Positions 25,346-35,294 are shown, numbered from the stretch's first letter. The stretch is 46,847 nt of DNA from Halomicronema sp. CCY15110 (GCF_016888165.1 NZ_JACSWC010000194.1:1-46847); one strand, 5' to 3'. Translations and numbers: made by a program. Notes: generated by a model not told the origin, from the letters alone.

Positions 25346-25753
25346 TTACTCAACCGCACCCGCAGCGACCTCTTCGCGGGCCTGACAATTGGGACAAAGC
25401 CCGAAGAATTCCAGTGTGTGATAGTAAATGCGGAACTCGTGGTGAGCCTGGAGTTCGTGCTCCAAATCGTGTACCGGGCATTCATCAATGGAAATGCTGC
25501 TGCCACACCGCAAACAGGTGAGATGGTGGCGGTCTTCTTGGGGCAAGCTGTAGAGTGATTCGCCGCTGGGCAATGTCCGCACTTGTACCAGCCCAGACAG
25601 TTTCAGCGCATCCAGAGAGCGGTACACCGTCGCCAAGCCAATACTGAATTGGTGGTTACGCAGTTCCATATATAGATCTTGAGCCGACGTCGGTTTAGTG
25701 AGCTCTTGCATCACTTGGAGAATGCGTTCTTGACTGCGAGTGCGTCCGTTCAT
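25346..25753 (-). CDS. zur: Fur-family regulator, FurB/Zur type
   Basis: Protein of 135 residues. The winged helix includes FSIGLATVYRSLDALK. The metal sites include HHLTCLRCG, the DECPVH segment and a C-terminal CPNC pair, with YHTLEFFGLCP typical of cyanobacterial FurB/Zur. It should repress zinc-uptake genes when zinc is ample. The assignment to Zur over PerR or Fur rests on this C-terminal pattern and is likely but not proven. It is divergent from purS across 83 bases, which must hold both promoters. Confidence 0.8.
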   Translation of the reverse strand: MNGRTRSQERILQVMQELTKPTSAQDLYMELRNHQFSIGLATVYRSLDALKLSGLVQVRTLPSGESLYSLPQEDRHHLTCLRCGSSISIDECPVHDLEHELQAHHEFRIYYHTLEFFGLCPNCQAREEVAAGAVE

Positions 25754-25836
25754 GCCTGCTTATCAACAGCGTCTCTACCAGCTTAGTGCAGAGCGGAATA
25801 CGGTAGGATGATGAAGCCTTTGAAGACGCGATCGCC

Positions 25837-26112
25837 ATGCCGACCTACCAAGCCCAGATCTACGTTACGCTGCGACCTTCGGTCCTTGATCCGGCGGGCA
25901 CTGCGGTGCAGTCGGGCCTCCACCATATGGGCTTTACCGGGGTCGAGCAAGTGCGCATTGGCAAATACATTCAAGTCACCCTGACGGCTGAGGATGAAGC
26001 CACGGCTCGCCAGCAGTTGGATCACATGTGTGATCAGCTTTTGACCAATCCAGTCATCGAAAACTACCGCGTTGAGTTAGCGATTAAAGCCCCTGCGGGC
26101 ACCGTCGCTTAA
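25837..26112 (+). CDS. purS: Phosphoribosylformylglycinamidine synthase subunit PurS
   Basis: Protein of 91 residues with the PurS fold pattern: VTLRPSVLDPAGTAVQ, VRIGKYIQVTL and a C-terminal NPVIENYRVE. It bridges PurL and PurQ in the FGAM synthetase complex of purine synthesis. purQ begins 34 bases after its stop in the same direction, forming an operon. purL is not in the window. Confidence 0.93.
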   Translation: MPTYQAQIYVTLRPSVLDPAGTAVQSGLHHMGFTGVEQVRIGKYIQVTLTAEDEATARQQLDHMCDQLLTNPVIENYRVELAIKAPAGTVA

Positions 26113-26146
26113 CCTTTTGCTCCCCGAATTTTGGAAGTCGACTGCT

Positions 26147-26845
26147 ATGAACGTCAGCGTTATTGTCTTTCCCGGTGCGAACTGCGATCGCGATGCGGCC
26201 TACGTCACCCGCGATCTACTCGGCCAACCCACCCAGATGATCTGGCATGAAGACCGTGACTTAAAAAATGCCGATTTGGTGATTGTGCCCGGCGGCTTTA
26301 GCTACGGCGACTATCTCAGATGTGGCGCGATCGCCCGCTTTTCTCCCGCCTTGCAAGCCACGGTCGAACACGCTCAACGCGGCGGTTTGGTCATCGGCAT
26401 CTGCAACGGCTTTCAAATCTTGACCGAAGCGGGATTGCTACCCGGTGCCCTGATGCGCAATCGCGACCTGCACTTTATTTGCGATCGCGTGCCCCTGCGA
26501 GTCGAGCGCACCGATCTGGTGTGGACGCAACACTATCCTGACCAAGCCGTGATTACCGTGCCCATTGCCCACGGAGAAGGCTGCTACTACGCCGACGCCG
26601 ACACCCTGCAAGCGATCGAAGACCACGGCCAAGTCGTCTTCCGCTACTGCGACGCCACGGGTGCCCCCACCCCAGAGAGCAACCCCAACGGCTCGCTGAA
26701 CAACATTGCGGGCATTTGCAACCGCCAGGGCAACGTGCTGGGCATGATGCCTCACCCGGAGCGAGTCTCCGATCCCCTCTTGGGCGGCACGGATGGGTTG
26801 GCGCTGTTCCAGAGTGTGATGAGTAAGCAACTGCAAACAATTTAG
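26147..26845 (+). CDS. purQ: Phosphoribosylformylglycinamidine synthase subunit PurQ
   Basis: Protein of 232 residues from ATG 26147 (MNVSVIVFPGANCDRD); the frame to 26117 adds ten unlike residues. Class I glutamine amidotransferase features are present: GGFSYGDYLRCGA, the nucleophile Cys86 in GICNGFQIL, and the His/Glu pair in MMPHPERV. It supplies ammonia to PurL for FGAM synthesis. It is coupled to purS. Confidence 0.95.
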   Translation: MNVSVIVFPGANCDRDAAYVTRDLLGQPTQMIWHEDRDLKNADLVIVPGGFSYGDYLRCGAIARFSPALQATVEHAQRGGLVIGICNGFQILTEAGLLPGALMRNRDLHFICDRVPLRVERTDLVWTQHYPDQAVITVPIAHGEGCYYADADTLQAIEDHGQVVFRYCDATGAPTPESNPNGSLNNIAGICNRQGNVLGMMPHPERVSDPLLGGTDGLALFQSVMSKQLQTI

Positions 26846-26929
26846 ACGAGATGATGCGGTCAACGTCCCGTCTAATTTCCGCTTGATACCCTTGAGTTAT
26901 CAACCTTTTTTAACTCTGGGGGCGTCACC

Positions 26930-27865
26930 ATGACCACCTTGGATGCAGACACCCAGCAGTCGTTAACAGCCGCTCTTTACGCGTATCTGCATGAGTACGG
27001 CGGTGACTCTCTGCCGGAGGTGCGCGCGATCGCGGGGGCGCTCTTGGCCGTCAAAGCGCAAACCGGAGACTTGAAACTGCCCGGTTGGGAGATTGAACAG
27101 TGGGTCGATACTTTGGTCGCTGACGTTGACCTAAGTCGGCCTTGGCCCCCAGTCGGGCAAGAAGTAGACCGACACCTTGCCACCCAAGCCCAACACTGGC
27201 GCGAGCAGTTGGCAGTCCAAACTCGGGCCATCGTCGACGCTTACTTACAGAAATACACCCCCACCGATATTCCAGCTTTAGAGCCATTAGTCGCGACGGT
27301 GCTGCCCCTCGTCACCGATGTCACCCTCCCCCGCGATACCGCCCGTCACCTCATCGACACGGTCAGTCGCCAGATCGATGTATCGACCGCGAGCGATCGC
27401 GTAATCGATCCCACATGGCTCGCCCTCGCGGATCAAGTGCACCAAGTCTGGCAACAACGCGACCTGACCAACTCGGTGACGGATGTCATGCAGGCTTATA
27501 TCCACAAATTTCAGCCCACCGCCGTTGACATTGGCGAGAGTTTGGTCCAGCGTGCCGTCGCAGCCGTATCGAACAGCAAACTGAAGCTAGGGCTGGATGC
27601 CGAGCTCACGCCCGACACCCACAAACTCCTGATTAAGCAAGTCATGCTGCAAGTGAAATTGCGGGATATGTCGTCGCCCCCCGTCAAGACCGCCCTGGAA
27701 ATCGCGCAGGATTTGCACGATGAAGTCGGCCGCTATCGCCGCGATCGCGGCCTCGCCCAAGACCACCCGAACTACTGGCCCACCACCACGAGCACCACCG
27801 ATGATGGCAGTTCAGCCCTCGGCGGCGAGATGAGTATCGGGATCAATGTGCAGCCTCGACGCTGA
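26930..27865 (+). CDS. Conserved hypothetical protein with three internal repeats
   Basis: Protein of 311 residues with no family I can name. Three helical units of about 90-100 residues recur. Each opens with an AYL..Y-type motif (LYAYLHEYGG at 17, VDAYLQKYTPTDI at 105, MQAYIHKFQPTAVDI at 188) followed by an acidic-hydrophobic stretch (LV..VLPLV.D-like). The tail is Thr/Ser-rich and low-complexity. No signal peptide or membrane segment is seen, so it is likely cytosolic. It stands alone between purQ and the chlL promoter region. Confidence 0.7.
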   Translation: MTTLDADTQQSLTAALYAYLHEYGGDSLPEVRAIAGALLAVKAQTGDLKLPGWEIEQWVDTLVADVDLSRPWPPVGQEVDRHLATQAQHWREQLAVQTRAIVDAYLQKYTPTDIPALEPLVATVLPLVTDVTLPRDTARHLIDTVSRQIDVSTASDRVIDPTWLALADQVHQVWQQRDLTNSVTDVMQAYIHKFQPTAVDIGESLVQRAVAAVSNSKLKLGLDAELTPDTHKLLIKQVMLQVKLRDMSSPPVKTALEIAQDLHDEVGRYRRDRGLAQDHPNYWPTTTSTTDDGSSALGGEMSIGINVQPRR

Positions 27866-28598
27866 GCGTCAGAGCCCGCTAGCAACATTTCGTCAACAGA
27901 CGGTTGAGCCGCTAAAAATTGACTGAACTTAATAAAACAGTTTTTGCACAGAATGATTAAACATTTGCCTGGGCGGCAAGACCTGGGCCTTGATGTCGAG
28001 CCACTTGGCATTGAGAACCTCAGTGCCCCAAACTCTGGGCAAAATCTGACTGTCAAGCCAAGCTCAGCGATCGCCGACTCCCTTTAGCTCCACCTACCCT
28101 GCCCCTGAAACGCACTCTCTGACTTGCCCTCCAGCCTTAGCGATGGCACAAGGCAGGTGCCACAGTGGGGCAATTCGCATCGAGCCGACCAGTGACACCC
28201 CTCCCCTCAGAGCCGACATCGAGCCGGGCTCAATGCCCTGAAATTCTCTCTGGGGACAATAATTTTGCCATTACTAATTTTTTGTCTTTTGTCTTCACTT
28301 ATATTTATTGCAGACACAAATAATCTAAAAATCTGTTTTTTAGCTTTAATCAGGGATCTAAGGTGATGAAAGGATTCTCAAGAGTTTTAAGACAGACTAG
28401 ATACTGATTAAAGGGTGGTTGGAATTTATGGCCGCTTCCCGAATCGAATGCCCGCCCCCATAATGCTAATCAAGCCGAAAACCCTCGCTGCTTTCACGCG
28501 GCGAGTTTACCTATTTACAACCGTTGCGGGTGACGGCGCTGACTCATCATCCCCAGCCGCAATGCATTATTGAACCGAACGCTTGGGAGCGATCGCCT
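27866..28598. other. 733-base gap upstream of chlL
   Basis: This is the longest unexplained gap. It contains a hairpin (28005-28031) and, from about 28250 to 28400, a marked AT-rich stretch that is the likely promoter region of chlL. No RNA gene was recognised. A long leader before chlL is plausible because the enzyme is tightly regulated by light and oxygen. Confidence 0.6.
28005..28031. other. Hairpin of unknown function upstream of chlL
   Basis: TTGGCATTGAG and CTCAGTGCCCCAA pair over about 11 positions with one wobble and a two-base bulge around an AAC loop. No T tract follows, so it is not an obvious terminator. It may be part of a leader RNA. Confidence 0.4.
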
Positions 28599-29462
28599 GT
28601 GAAACTCTCCGTCTATGGCAAAGGTGGTATTGGCAAATCCACCACCAGTTGCAACATTTCCGTCGCCCTCGCCAAACGGGGCAAAAAAGTCCTCCAAATT
28701 GGCTGCGACCCCAAACACGACAGCACCTTCACCCTGACTGGGTTCCTCATCCCCACCATCATCGACACGCTGAAGGACAAAGGCTTTCACTATGAAAATG
28801 TGTGGCCTGAAGATGTCATCTTCAAAGGCTACGGTGGGGTGGACTGTGTCGAAGCGGGCGGCCCCCCGGCGGGCGCTGGCTGTGGCGGCTACGTCGTGGG
28901 CGAAACCGTCAAACTCCTCAAAGAACTCAACGCCTTCGATGAATACGACGTGATTCTCTTTGATGTGTTGGGCGACGTGGTTTGCGGCGGCTTTGCGGCC
29001 CCGCTCAACTATTCTGACTACTGCATGATCGTCACCGACAACGGTTTCGATGCCTTGTTCGCAGCTAATCGGATCGCGGCCTCGGTACGCGAAAAAGCTC
29101 GCACCCATCCCCTGCGCCTAGCCGGACTCATCGGCAATCGCACCTCTAAGCGTGACCTGATCGATAAATACATCGAGTCAGTAAATATGCCAGTGCTCGA
29201 AATTCTGCCACTGATCGAAGACATCCGCATCTCGCGGGTCAAGGGCAAGACCCTCTTCGAAATGGCCGAAACCGATCCTTCGCTGACGCCAGTAACGCAG
29301 TATTACCTCAACATTGCCGACCAAATTCTCGCGCAGCCTGAGGGCGTCATCCCCAGTGAAACGAAAGATCGCGAACTGTTTGCGTTGCTGTCTGACTTTT
29401 ATCTCAATCCCCCCGCAGACGCGCCGAAGCAAGAATCTGAACTAGATCTGATGATGGTTTAA
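28599..29462 (+). CDS. chlL: Light-independent protochlorophyllide reductase, iron protein ChlL
   Basis: Protein of 287 residues from GTG 28599; the frame to 28524 is longer than the family. The P-loop is [10 protein letters not shown], and the bridging Fe4S4 cysteines lie in GCGGYVVG and GDVVCGGFA. It is a nitrogenase iron-protein homologue that passes electrons, with ATP hydrolysis, to ChlN-ChlB, reducing protochlorophyllide to chlorophyllide in the dark. A DUF5331 gene and chlN follow in the same direction, the usual cyanobacterial order. chlB is elsewhere. Confidence 0.96.
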   Translation: MKLSVYGKGGIGKSTTSCNISVALAKRGKKVLQIGCDPKHDSTFTLTGFLIPTIIDTLKDKGFHYENVWPEDVIFKGYGGVDCVEAGGPPAGAGCGGYVVGETVKLLKELNAFDEYDVILFDVLGDVVCGGFAAPLNYSDYCMIVTDNGFDALFAANRIAASVREKARTHPLRLAGLIGNRTSKRDLIDKYIESVNMPVLEILPLIEDIRISRVKGKTLFEMAETDPSLTPVTQYYLNIADQILAQPEGVIPSETKDRELFALLSDFYLNPPADAPKQESELDLMMV

Positions 29463-29654
29463 CTCGATTTTGTGCCGAATTTTCGAGGCGGCACTGAGCT
29501 TCACGCGGACACTCACCGTCTAAGTTCAGTCGCCTCCACCGATTTTTTACCCCGAATCCCCGAGTCCCTGTAACGTTGCTGCTCAATTGACTCTCTGCTT
29601 TGATGAATTTCATCTATCATGAGGCGTCTAAACGCAACGGATTGAGGCAAAGTG

Positions 29655-30014
29655 ATGGCCTTCTTCGAAAATTTCGTATCAGTAATTCGCCAAAAGTGGC
29701 TAGATTACGTGGAATCTAACCGGGAGTGGTTGCACTTGCAAATGCGAATGACCTCGGTCAGAACTCCCGACGGGGGACGACGCCCATCGTCATTCCTCAT
29801 CTTGGGTGTGGTGAACGCCTTAGAACCCAAGTTAGGCAATCTGATGGTGCCGTTTTACCAGCTCAATTCTGATGAAGATGCGCTGGTCGAAGTGCTCGGC
29901 CTCAACTTTGACCCAGAAATGGCGTTAGCTGGCGGTAGTCTACCCACCACCGTCGATGCGGAAAACGAAGAGGCGACAATGCTACTCGATTCAGCTGAAG
30001 CTGATGAGAGCTAA
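29655..30014 (+). CDS. DUF5331-like protein between chlL and chlN
   Basis: Protein of 119 residues from ATG 29655 (a GTG lies just before it). It opens with a hydrophobic-aromatic helix (FFENFVSVIRQKWLDYVESN), then RTPDGGRRPSSFLILG, and ends acidic. It resembles the cyanobacterial DUF5331 family, which is often found between chlL and chlN. The position suggests a role in assembly or control of the reductase, but that is inference. There are no cysteines for an Fe-S cluster. Confidence 0.7.
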   Translation: MAFFENFVSVIRQKWLDYVESNREWLHLQMRMTSVRTPDGGRRPSSFLILGVVNALEPKLGNLMVPFYQLNSDEDALVEVLGLNFDPEMALAGGSLPTTVDAENEEATMLLDSAEADES

Positions 30015-30093
30015 AGCGTTGTGAATCACTTGCGCGATCGCCGTTACAGTTTGGCCTTGAGGGGACTTTCCATTGACTGCACTTAAGGAGTAA

Positions 30094-31509
<1,416 letters not shown>

Positions 31510-31544
31510 CGCCGAGACTCTCCGGCATCTTAAGACGTTAGCTG

Positions 31545-31584
31545 CGATCGCGGTTAAGGAGCTTGCTCTCCCTAACCGCGATCG
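31545..31584. terminator. Hairpin after chlN
   Basis: CGATCGCGGTTAAGG (31545-31559) pairs with CCCTAACCGCGATCG (31570-31584) with one mismatch and a 10-base loop. It lies 36 bases after the stop. No strong T tract follows, so the terminator role is likely but not certain. Confidence 0.6.
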
Positions 31585-31605
31585 TGGCGCGAATTATTGA
31601 TCAAT

Positions 31606-31718
31606 CTAGTACTCGACGGCACAAGTCTCGACACTGATCGGAAGTCCCTCTCCCAAAGTTGGTAGAGGGATTTAGGGTGAGGGCTAAGGGTTTGCAAGTT
31701 TACGCCGCACTGTACTAG
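31606..31718. repeat. REP-like palindromic element beside the RAYT gene
   Basis: A 113-bp unit is bounded by CTAGTAC (31606-31612) and GTACTAG (31712-31718). Inside lies TCCCTCT (31645-31651) with AGAGGGA (31664-31670), followed by TTTAGGGTGAGGG. A block of this type (CCCTCTCCCAAA...AGAGGGATTTAGGGTGAGGG) is a common cyanobacterial palindromic repeat. It is 8 bases from the transposase-like gene, as expected of a REP/RAYT pair. Confidence 0.6.
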
Positions 31719-31725
31719 TGGCTGT

Positions 31726-32160
31726 TTACAACTGCTTTAACGCTTGCTGTACTCGCTGCAGGATGAGGTTGTCAGCAATTAAGCGTTCTTGATAACCGCG
31801 TTGCCACAGGGGATTGCCAGGCGTATTTCTCAGCAAGTTAATCCGCTTCGCCGCAGCGGCCTTATAACTCGCCACGAACGAATTCAACAGGCGGGGCTTA
31901 TCACCGGGATTGCTATAGCTGCTGGCATTTCCTGCTTCGCGTAGAGTGACAATGCCTTCGACTCGATTCGGCCAAATGGCCCATTTATCCAGCGTGAGGT
32001 GAGTATAAGCCCGGGCTGAGCGTTGCCATTCATCTGCAGCGATCTGGCCGACCCCGTTCAACTCAAATTGCCGATCTTCAGTCACATCACCGAAGAGATC
32101 TTCGTGGTTGTGAGTGTAGAGCTTAACCAGGTAGTAGGTCGTCCCAATAGTAGTCGGCAT
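31726..32160 (-). pseudogene. Decayed REP-associated tyrosine transposase (RAYT)
   Basis: About 144 residues from ATG 32160; an upstream ATG at 32217 is possible. The family skeleton is clear: TTYYLVKLYTHNHEDLFGDV, then NPLWQRGYQERLIAD near the end with the expected tyrosine. The catalytic His-x-His of the family, normally in a PNHVHG-type motif, reads PNRVEG here, so both metal-binding histidines are lost. The C-terminal helix (about 15 residues ending in an NP motif) is also missing. It should not be able to cut DNA. RAYTs mobilise REP elements; one lies just downstream. Confidence 0.75.
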
Positions 32161-32731
32161 GGAAGACGGCGCTTGCTCAATAACGTTAGGTGAATGTGGT
32201 TTCAATGGCCTGCCCAAAAGAGGTTGATGTGATCTTCCGCTAGGCTTATGTTTCCCGTATTACAAGGGGAGTAACCCAGGGACATATGAAAACTCTTGGC
32301 AAAGGGTTTCAGTAAATAAACAAAGTCTGACACTAGCCTTAACGCCTGCCAATCGAGCACAGGTAATCGGAACTTTATATGGTTAGCATTCTCTCCTGAA
32401 GGGCCGCATTCGTGCTTGCGTAAAATCTTGGAAAAATCATCCATATCCACAAGAACTTTATCGTTTTCTGGCGATCATCAGTTGCGATAGGAACGCCCCC
32501 TGTGAACCCAGCGGCCCTTACAACGGCTCGCGGTTAGGACTGTGAGCCCCCCGGCAGCATGACTTTGCAAGTACTGAGACGCTGGCGATCGCTATGTCCT
32601 GTGATATCCGAAAAGGTAGTCATCAGCACAGATCAGACTTTTGCGAGAAAACTCTAGATTTTGAGAGTTATAACTCAGTAAAAACCCTGAGCCTCAAATA
32701 TCTGTAAAAATACGGAGTGTTCAATCATTCT

Positions 32732-33010
32732 TTAAAGCGCTTCAGGGAATATACGCGACTCCCGAAAACATTTCACTTTGCAGTAGAAAGCGTCGCTAGA
32801 TTTATTGATTTTGGGCAGAAAATATTTTGGCATTAAAAAAGAGAGGTCGATGACCTCTCTTTCTGGATGAGATTGGGTGTCGGATGATTTCAGCCGTTGC
32901 CGCAGTTGTTGGTGACGTTTACGGAGCTGGCGTTGTCGAGCAGTACCCGCCCGCCCTTTATCGTTGCGCCCCCGGCGACGGGGAGATTCCCACCGTTTGA
33001 GCGTCGTCAT
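32732..33010 (-). CDS. Small basic open frame after tRNA-Leu (doubtful)
   Basis: Open frame of 92 codons from ATG 33010, 26 bases after the tRNA on the same strand. The first 50 residues are strikingly basic and Gln-rich (KRWESPRRRGRNDKGRAG, then RQRQLRKRHQQLRQRL). The frame continues through a strong terminator (32838-32862), so transcription should end before its stop codon. A real gene would have to be shorter or read through. I do not recognise it. Confidence 0.3.
   Translation of the reverse strand: MTTLKRWESPRRRGRNDKGRAGTARQRQLRKRHQQLRQRLKSSDTQSHPEREVIDLSFLMPKYFLPKINKSSDAFYCKVKCFRESRIFPEAL
32838..32862 (-). terminator. Rho-independent terminator of the tRNA-Leu transcript
   Basis: A perfect 11-bp stem (AAAGAGAGGTC with GACCTCTCTTT) has a 3-base loop. 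On the minus strand it is followed directly by a run of six Ts. This is the strongest terminator in the window and should end the transcript that carries the M48 gene and tRNA-Leu, or the tRNA alone. Confidence 0.9.
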
Positions 33011-33035
33011 GATGTTGACCTGTCGGTAATATACA

Positions 33036-33117
33036 TGGGCGGAGAGAGACTCGAACTCTCACAACCGAAGTCGCCACATTTTGAGTGTGGTGCGTCTACC
33101 AATTCCGCCATCCGCCC
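33036..33117 (-). tRNA. tRNA-Leu (anticodon CAA)
   Basis: 82 bases including the discriminator A. The acceptor stem GGGCGGA pairs with TCCGCCC. The D-arm has GGTAG, the anticodon stem CCACA/TGTGG encloses the loop CTCAAAA (anticodon CAA, reads UUG), a long variable arm follows as in class II tRNAs, and the T-arm has GTTCGAGTC. CCA is not encoded. Its first 22 bases are also the last codons of the M48 protease gene. Confidence 0.96.
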
Positions 33118-33974
33118 TTGGATGACACTCGAGGATTATACTGCGAAACGTCACGGTTTAGCAAAGTTTGGTATTCCGGGCTGTTGAACCAGCGGTCAAT
33201 TTCGCGAGCCCGCAAGACCGGCAACGGATGGGTCAAATCTTGGGTGCGAATCTGCTTGATAATCTCGCCTGTTTCCGAGGCCACTGCAGCATCATAGGCC
33301 CGAGCCTGATCGAGAAAAGCGTCAACATTGAGTTGTGCGGAGAGACTGGGCGAGCCTCCGGACAGTTTCATCAACAAAGAGGCGATGGTCTGGGCATCTT
33401 GAACCACGAGTAAGGCGGCGCGATCGCAGGTAAACTCGGCGCAGCGCACCCATTCCATAATTTGCGTTTGAAACGTGGGCACCAGCAACTCGGCAAAGGG
33501 CAACTGGCTCGCCGCCAAAGTCAATAGATTAGCCAGGGTGAGATACACGCTGTGGTCACATTTGAGATGTCCCAGTTCATGACCAATGACCGCCTGAATT
33601 TCAGCGGGATTGAGTAGCTCAATCAAAGCGGTGTGAATCACAATAAATGGCTGCTTCCCCCGCATGGCAAAGGTGTAGGCATTCGGGACGGGGTGCTGGC
33701 GAATGTAGAGTTGGGGGGCGTCCAGATCGAGGATTTTGCAGGCCTCTAACAATAGCTCATGTAAGTGGGGCAGCTGGCGATCGCTCACTAACACGCTGGA
33801 AGAAATGTTGTCGAGGTAAAACACCTGCTCGGCGACTGGTCCTAGCGCCGTCCGCACCGCCATATCGAGCCCGGGCAACTGGCGCAGGGTCGTCGTCGCA
33901 TTTAGATCCAACGGGTGGCGAAAGTGATCAGCTTTCAAGCCAGTTAAGACGGTCTTTTGAGCGGTGGTGTCCAT
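33096..33974 (-). CDS. M48-family metalloprotease, 3' end inside tRNA-Leu
   Basis: Protein of 292 residues. The zinc motif HELGH lies at residues 132-136 (AVIGHELGHLKCDH), with a third-ligand glutamate near 180 (RCAEFTCDRAAL) and the substrate-cleft segment VPNAYTFAMRG near 96. The family cleaves membrane or misfolded proteins, but this copy has only weak hydrophobic segments (residues 140-170). The last seven codons (GGWRNW and the TAG) are the 5' end of the tRNA-Leu on the same strand. The usual family C-terminus probably ended earlier. wecB starts upstream at 35168 in the same direction. Confidence 0.88.
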   Translation of the reverse strand: MDTTAQKTVLTGLKADHFRHPLDLNATTTLRQLPGLDMAVRTALGPVAEQVFYLDNISSSVLVSDRQLPHLHELLLEACKILDLDAPQLYIRQHPVPNAYTFAMRGKQPFIVIHTALIELLNPAEIQAVIGHELGHLKCDHSVYLTLANLLTLAASQLPFAELLVPTFQTQIMEWVRCAEFTCDRAALLVVQDAQTIASLLMKLSGGSPSLSAQLNVDAFLDQARAYDAAVASETGEIIKQIRTQDLTHPLPVLRAREIDRWFNSPEYQTLLNRDVSQYNPRVSSKGGWRNW

Positions 33975-34052
33975 TGCGGGGGGATGACTTACAGAGTATT
34001 GCCTATCACTGTAACGAAATTCGTTAATCGCTAGTGGTGCTAGCGGCTGCCA

Positions 34053-35168
34053 TCAAGCGGGTTGGCAGTAACGCCGCACGATATCCACAATGCGCTGAGA
34101 AGCCTGACCATCGCCAAAGGGATTCACCGCCTGGGCCATGGCATCGTAGGCGGTGGGCGAATTTAACAACTCCAGCGCGGCGTCAGCGATCGCGGCGGCC
34201 TGGGTGCCAACGAGTTTGGCCGTGCCCGCCGCGATCGCTTCGGGTCGTTCTGTGGTCTCTCGCAGCACCAGTACCGGTTTGCCTAGCCCCGGCGCTTCTT
34301 CTTGCAAACCGCCCGAGTCCGTCAGCAACAGCGTGCAGCGCTGCATTGCCCCGACCAGTTGGGCGTAGTCCAGCGGTTCCGTCAAAAAGACGCGGGGATG
34401 CTCTCCCAGGGCGATCGTCAGTGGTTCCCGCACGGTGGGGTTGCGGTGCAACGGCAGCAGCAGCGCCGTATCGGGACACTGATCAAGAATTTTCAAAAAG
34501 CCCTGGGCGATATCCTGTAAGGGCTTGCCCCAGTTTTCGCGGCGATGCACCGTCGATAGCAGAACGCGGTGTTGTGACCAATCTAGCCCGGGAATCGAGC
34601 AGGGGGGATTTTGGGCGGCGACTGCCAACAAAGCGTCAATCACGGTATTGCCCGTGTGATGAATGTCGCCCACCACGCCTGACTTTTTCAGGTGGCCGAC
34701 GGCGGTATCGGTGGGGGCAAAGTGCAGTCGCGTAATTTGGGAGATCAGCCGACGGTTGGCCTCTTCCGGAAAGGGATTCAACAAATCATCCGTCCGCAGT
34801 CCCGCTTCCACATGGCCGACGGGAATCTTCTGATAAAACGCGGCAAGGGCGGCGGAAAAAGCAGTGGTGGTATCGCCCTGGACGATGACAAGGTCAGGTT
34901 GCGATCGCTGAAAACACGCTTCTAACCCTTGCAAACTGCGGCAGGTAATATCCGTCAGGCTTTGCTGAGGCTGCATGATTGCCAAATCTTCGTCGGCCCC
35001 CAGGTGAAACAACTGCATTACCTGCGCCACCATTTCTCGATGCTGCCCCGTGAGAATGACCTGAGTCGCAAACTCCGCTGATTGCCGAAAAGCGCGAATG
35101 ACCGGCGCGAGTTTAATCGCTTCGGGGCGGGTGCCTAAGGTGATGCAAACACGAATGGGAGCAGACAT
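34053..35168 (-). CDS. wecB: UDP-N-acetylglucosamine 2-epimerase (non-hydrolysing)
   Basis: Protein of 371 residues. Motifs are LGTRPEAIKLAPVI at the start, QGDTTTAF, HVEAGLRT, PEEANRRLI, TVHRREN and DSGGLQEEAPGLGKPVLVLRETTERPEAI. These contain the Asp, Glu, Glu and His known as catalytic in WecB. It converts UDP-GlcNAc to UDP-ManNAc for surface polysaccharide synthesis. Length is normal. It is 78 bases upstream of the M48 gene on the same strand; cotranscription is possible. No polysaccharide cluster surrounds it. Confidence 0.93.
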   Translation of the reverse strand: MSAPIRVCITLGTRPEAIKLAPVIRAFRQSAEFATQVILTGQHREMVAQVMQLFHLGADEDLAIMQPQQSLTDITCRSLQGLEACFQRSQPDLVIVQGDTTTAFSAALAAFYQKIPVGHVEAGLRTDDLLNPFPEEANRRLISQITRLHFAPTDTAVGHLKKSGVVGDIHHTGNTVIDALLAVAAQNPPCSIPGLDWSQHRVLLSTVHRRENWGKPLQDIAQGFLKILDQCPDTALLLPLHRNPTVREPLTIALGEHPRVFLTEPLDYAQLVGAMQRCTLLLTDSGGLQEEAPGLGKPVLVLRETTERPEAIAAGTAKLVGTQAAAIADAALELLNSPTAYDAMAQAVNPFGDGQASQRIVDIVRRYCQPA

Positions 35169-35273
35169 GGATCAAGCAACTCTCAAAAAATAACGGCGTC
35201 AACGACGGCGGCAGTCGCCATAAGCTTCCCTATGATGGCATGTCATGAATGGCGGTATCGAGAAGCTGGCAGA

Positions 35274-35294
35274 ATAGCAGATGGACGCCATCTG
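35274..35294. other. Hairpin between wecB and crr6
   Basis: GCAGATGG and CCATCTGC pair exactly (8 bp) around a short loop near 35277-35296. It lies in the 219-base divergent region ahead of crr6 and has no T tract. Confidence 0.4.

Larger units (their letters stand above)
32161..33035. other. 875-base gap with a terminator and one doubtful small frame
   Basis: It contains the terminator at 32838-32862 and a doubtful basic minus-strand frame (32732-33010). An 82-codon frame at 32202-32450 on the minus strand has no recognisable content. The rest is AT-rich filler with no repeat or RNA seen. Confidence 0.5.

Noticed and set aside
26841-26874. Hairpin after purQ as a terminator
   Set aside because: Only a 6-bp stem (TAGACG/CGTCTA) with a long loop and a poor T tract.
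29463-29651. Short hairpin between chlL and the DUF5331 gene as an operon terminator
   Set aside because: GTGCCG/CGGCAC is 6 bp with a long loop and no T tract, so continued transcription into chlN is more likely.
32202-32450. 82-codon minus-strand frame upstream of the RAYT relic
   Set aside because: No recognisable motif, no ribosome binding site, and it overlaps the longer RAYT start option.
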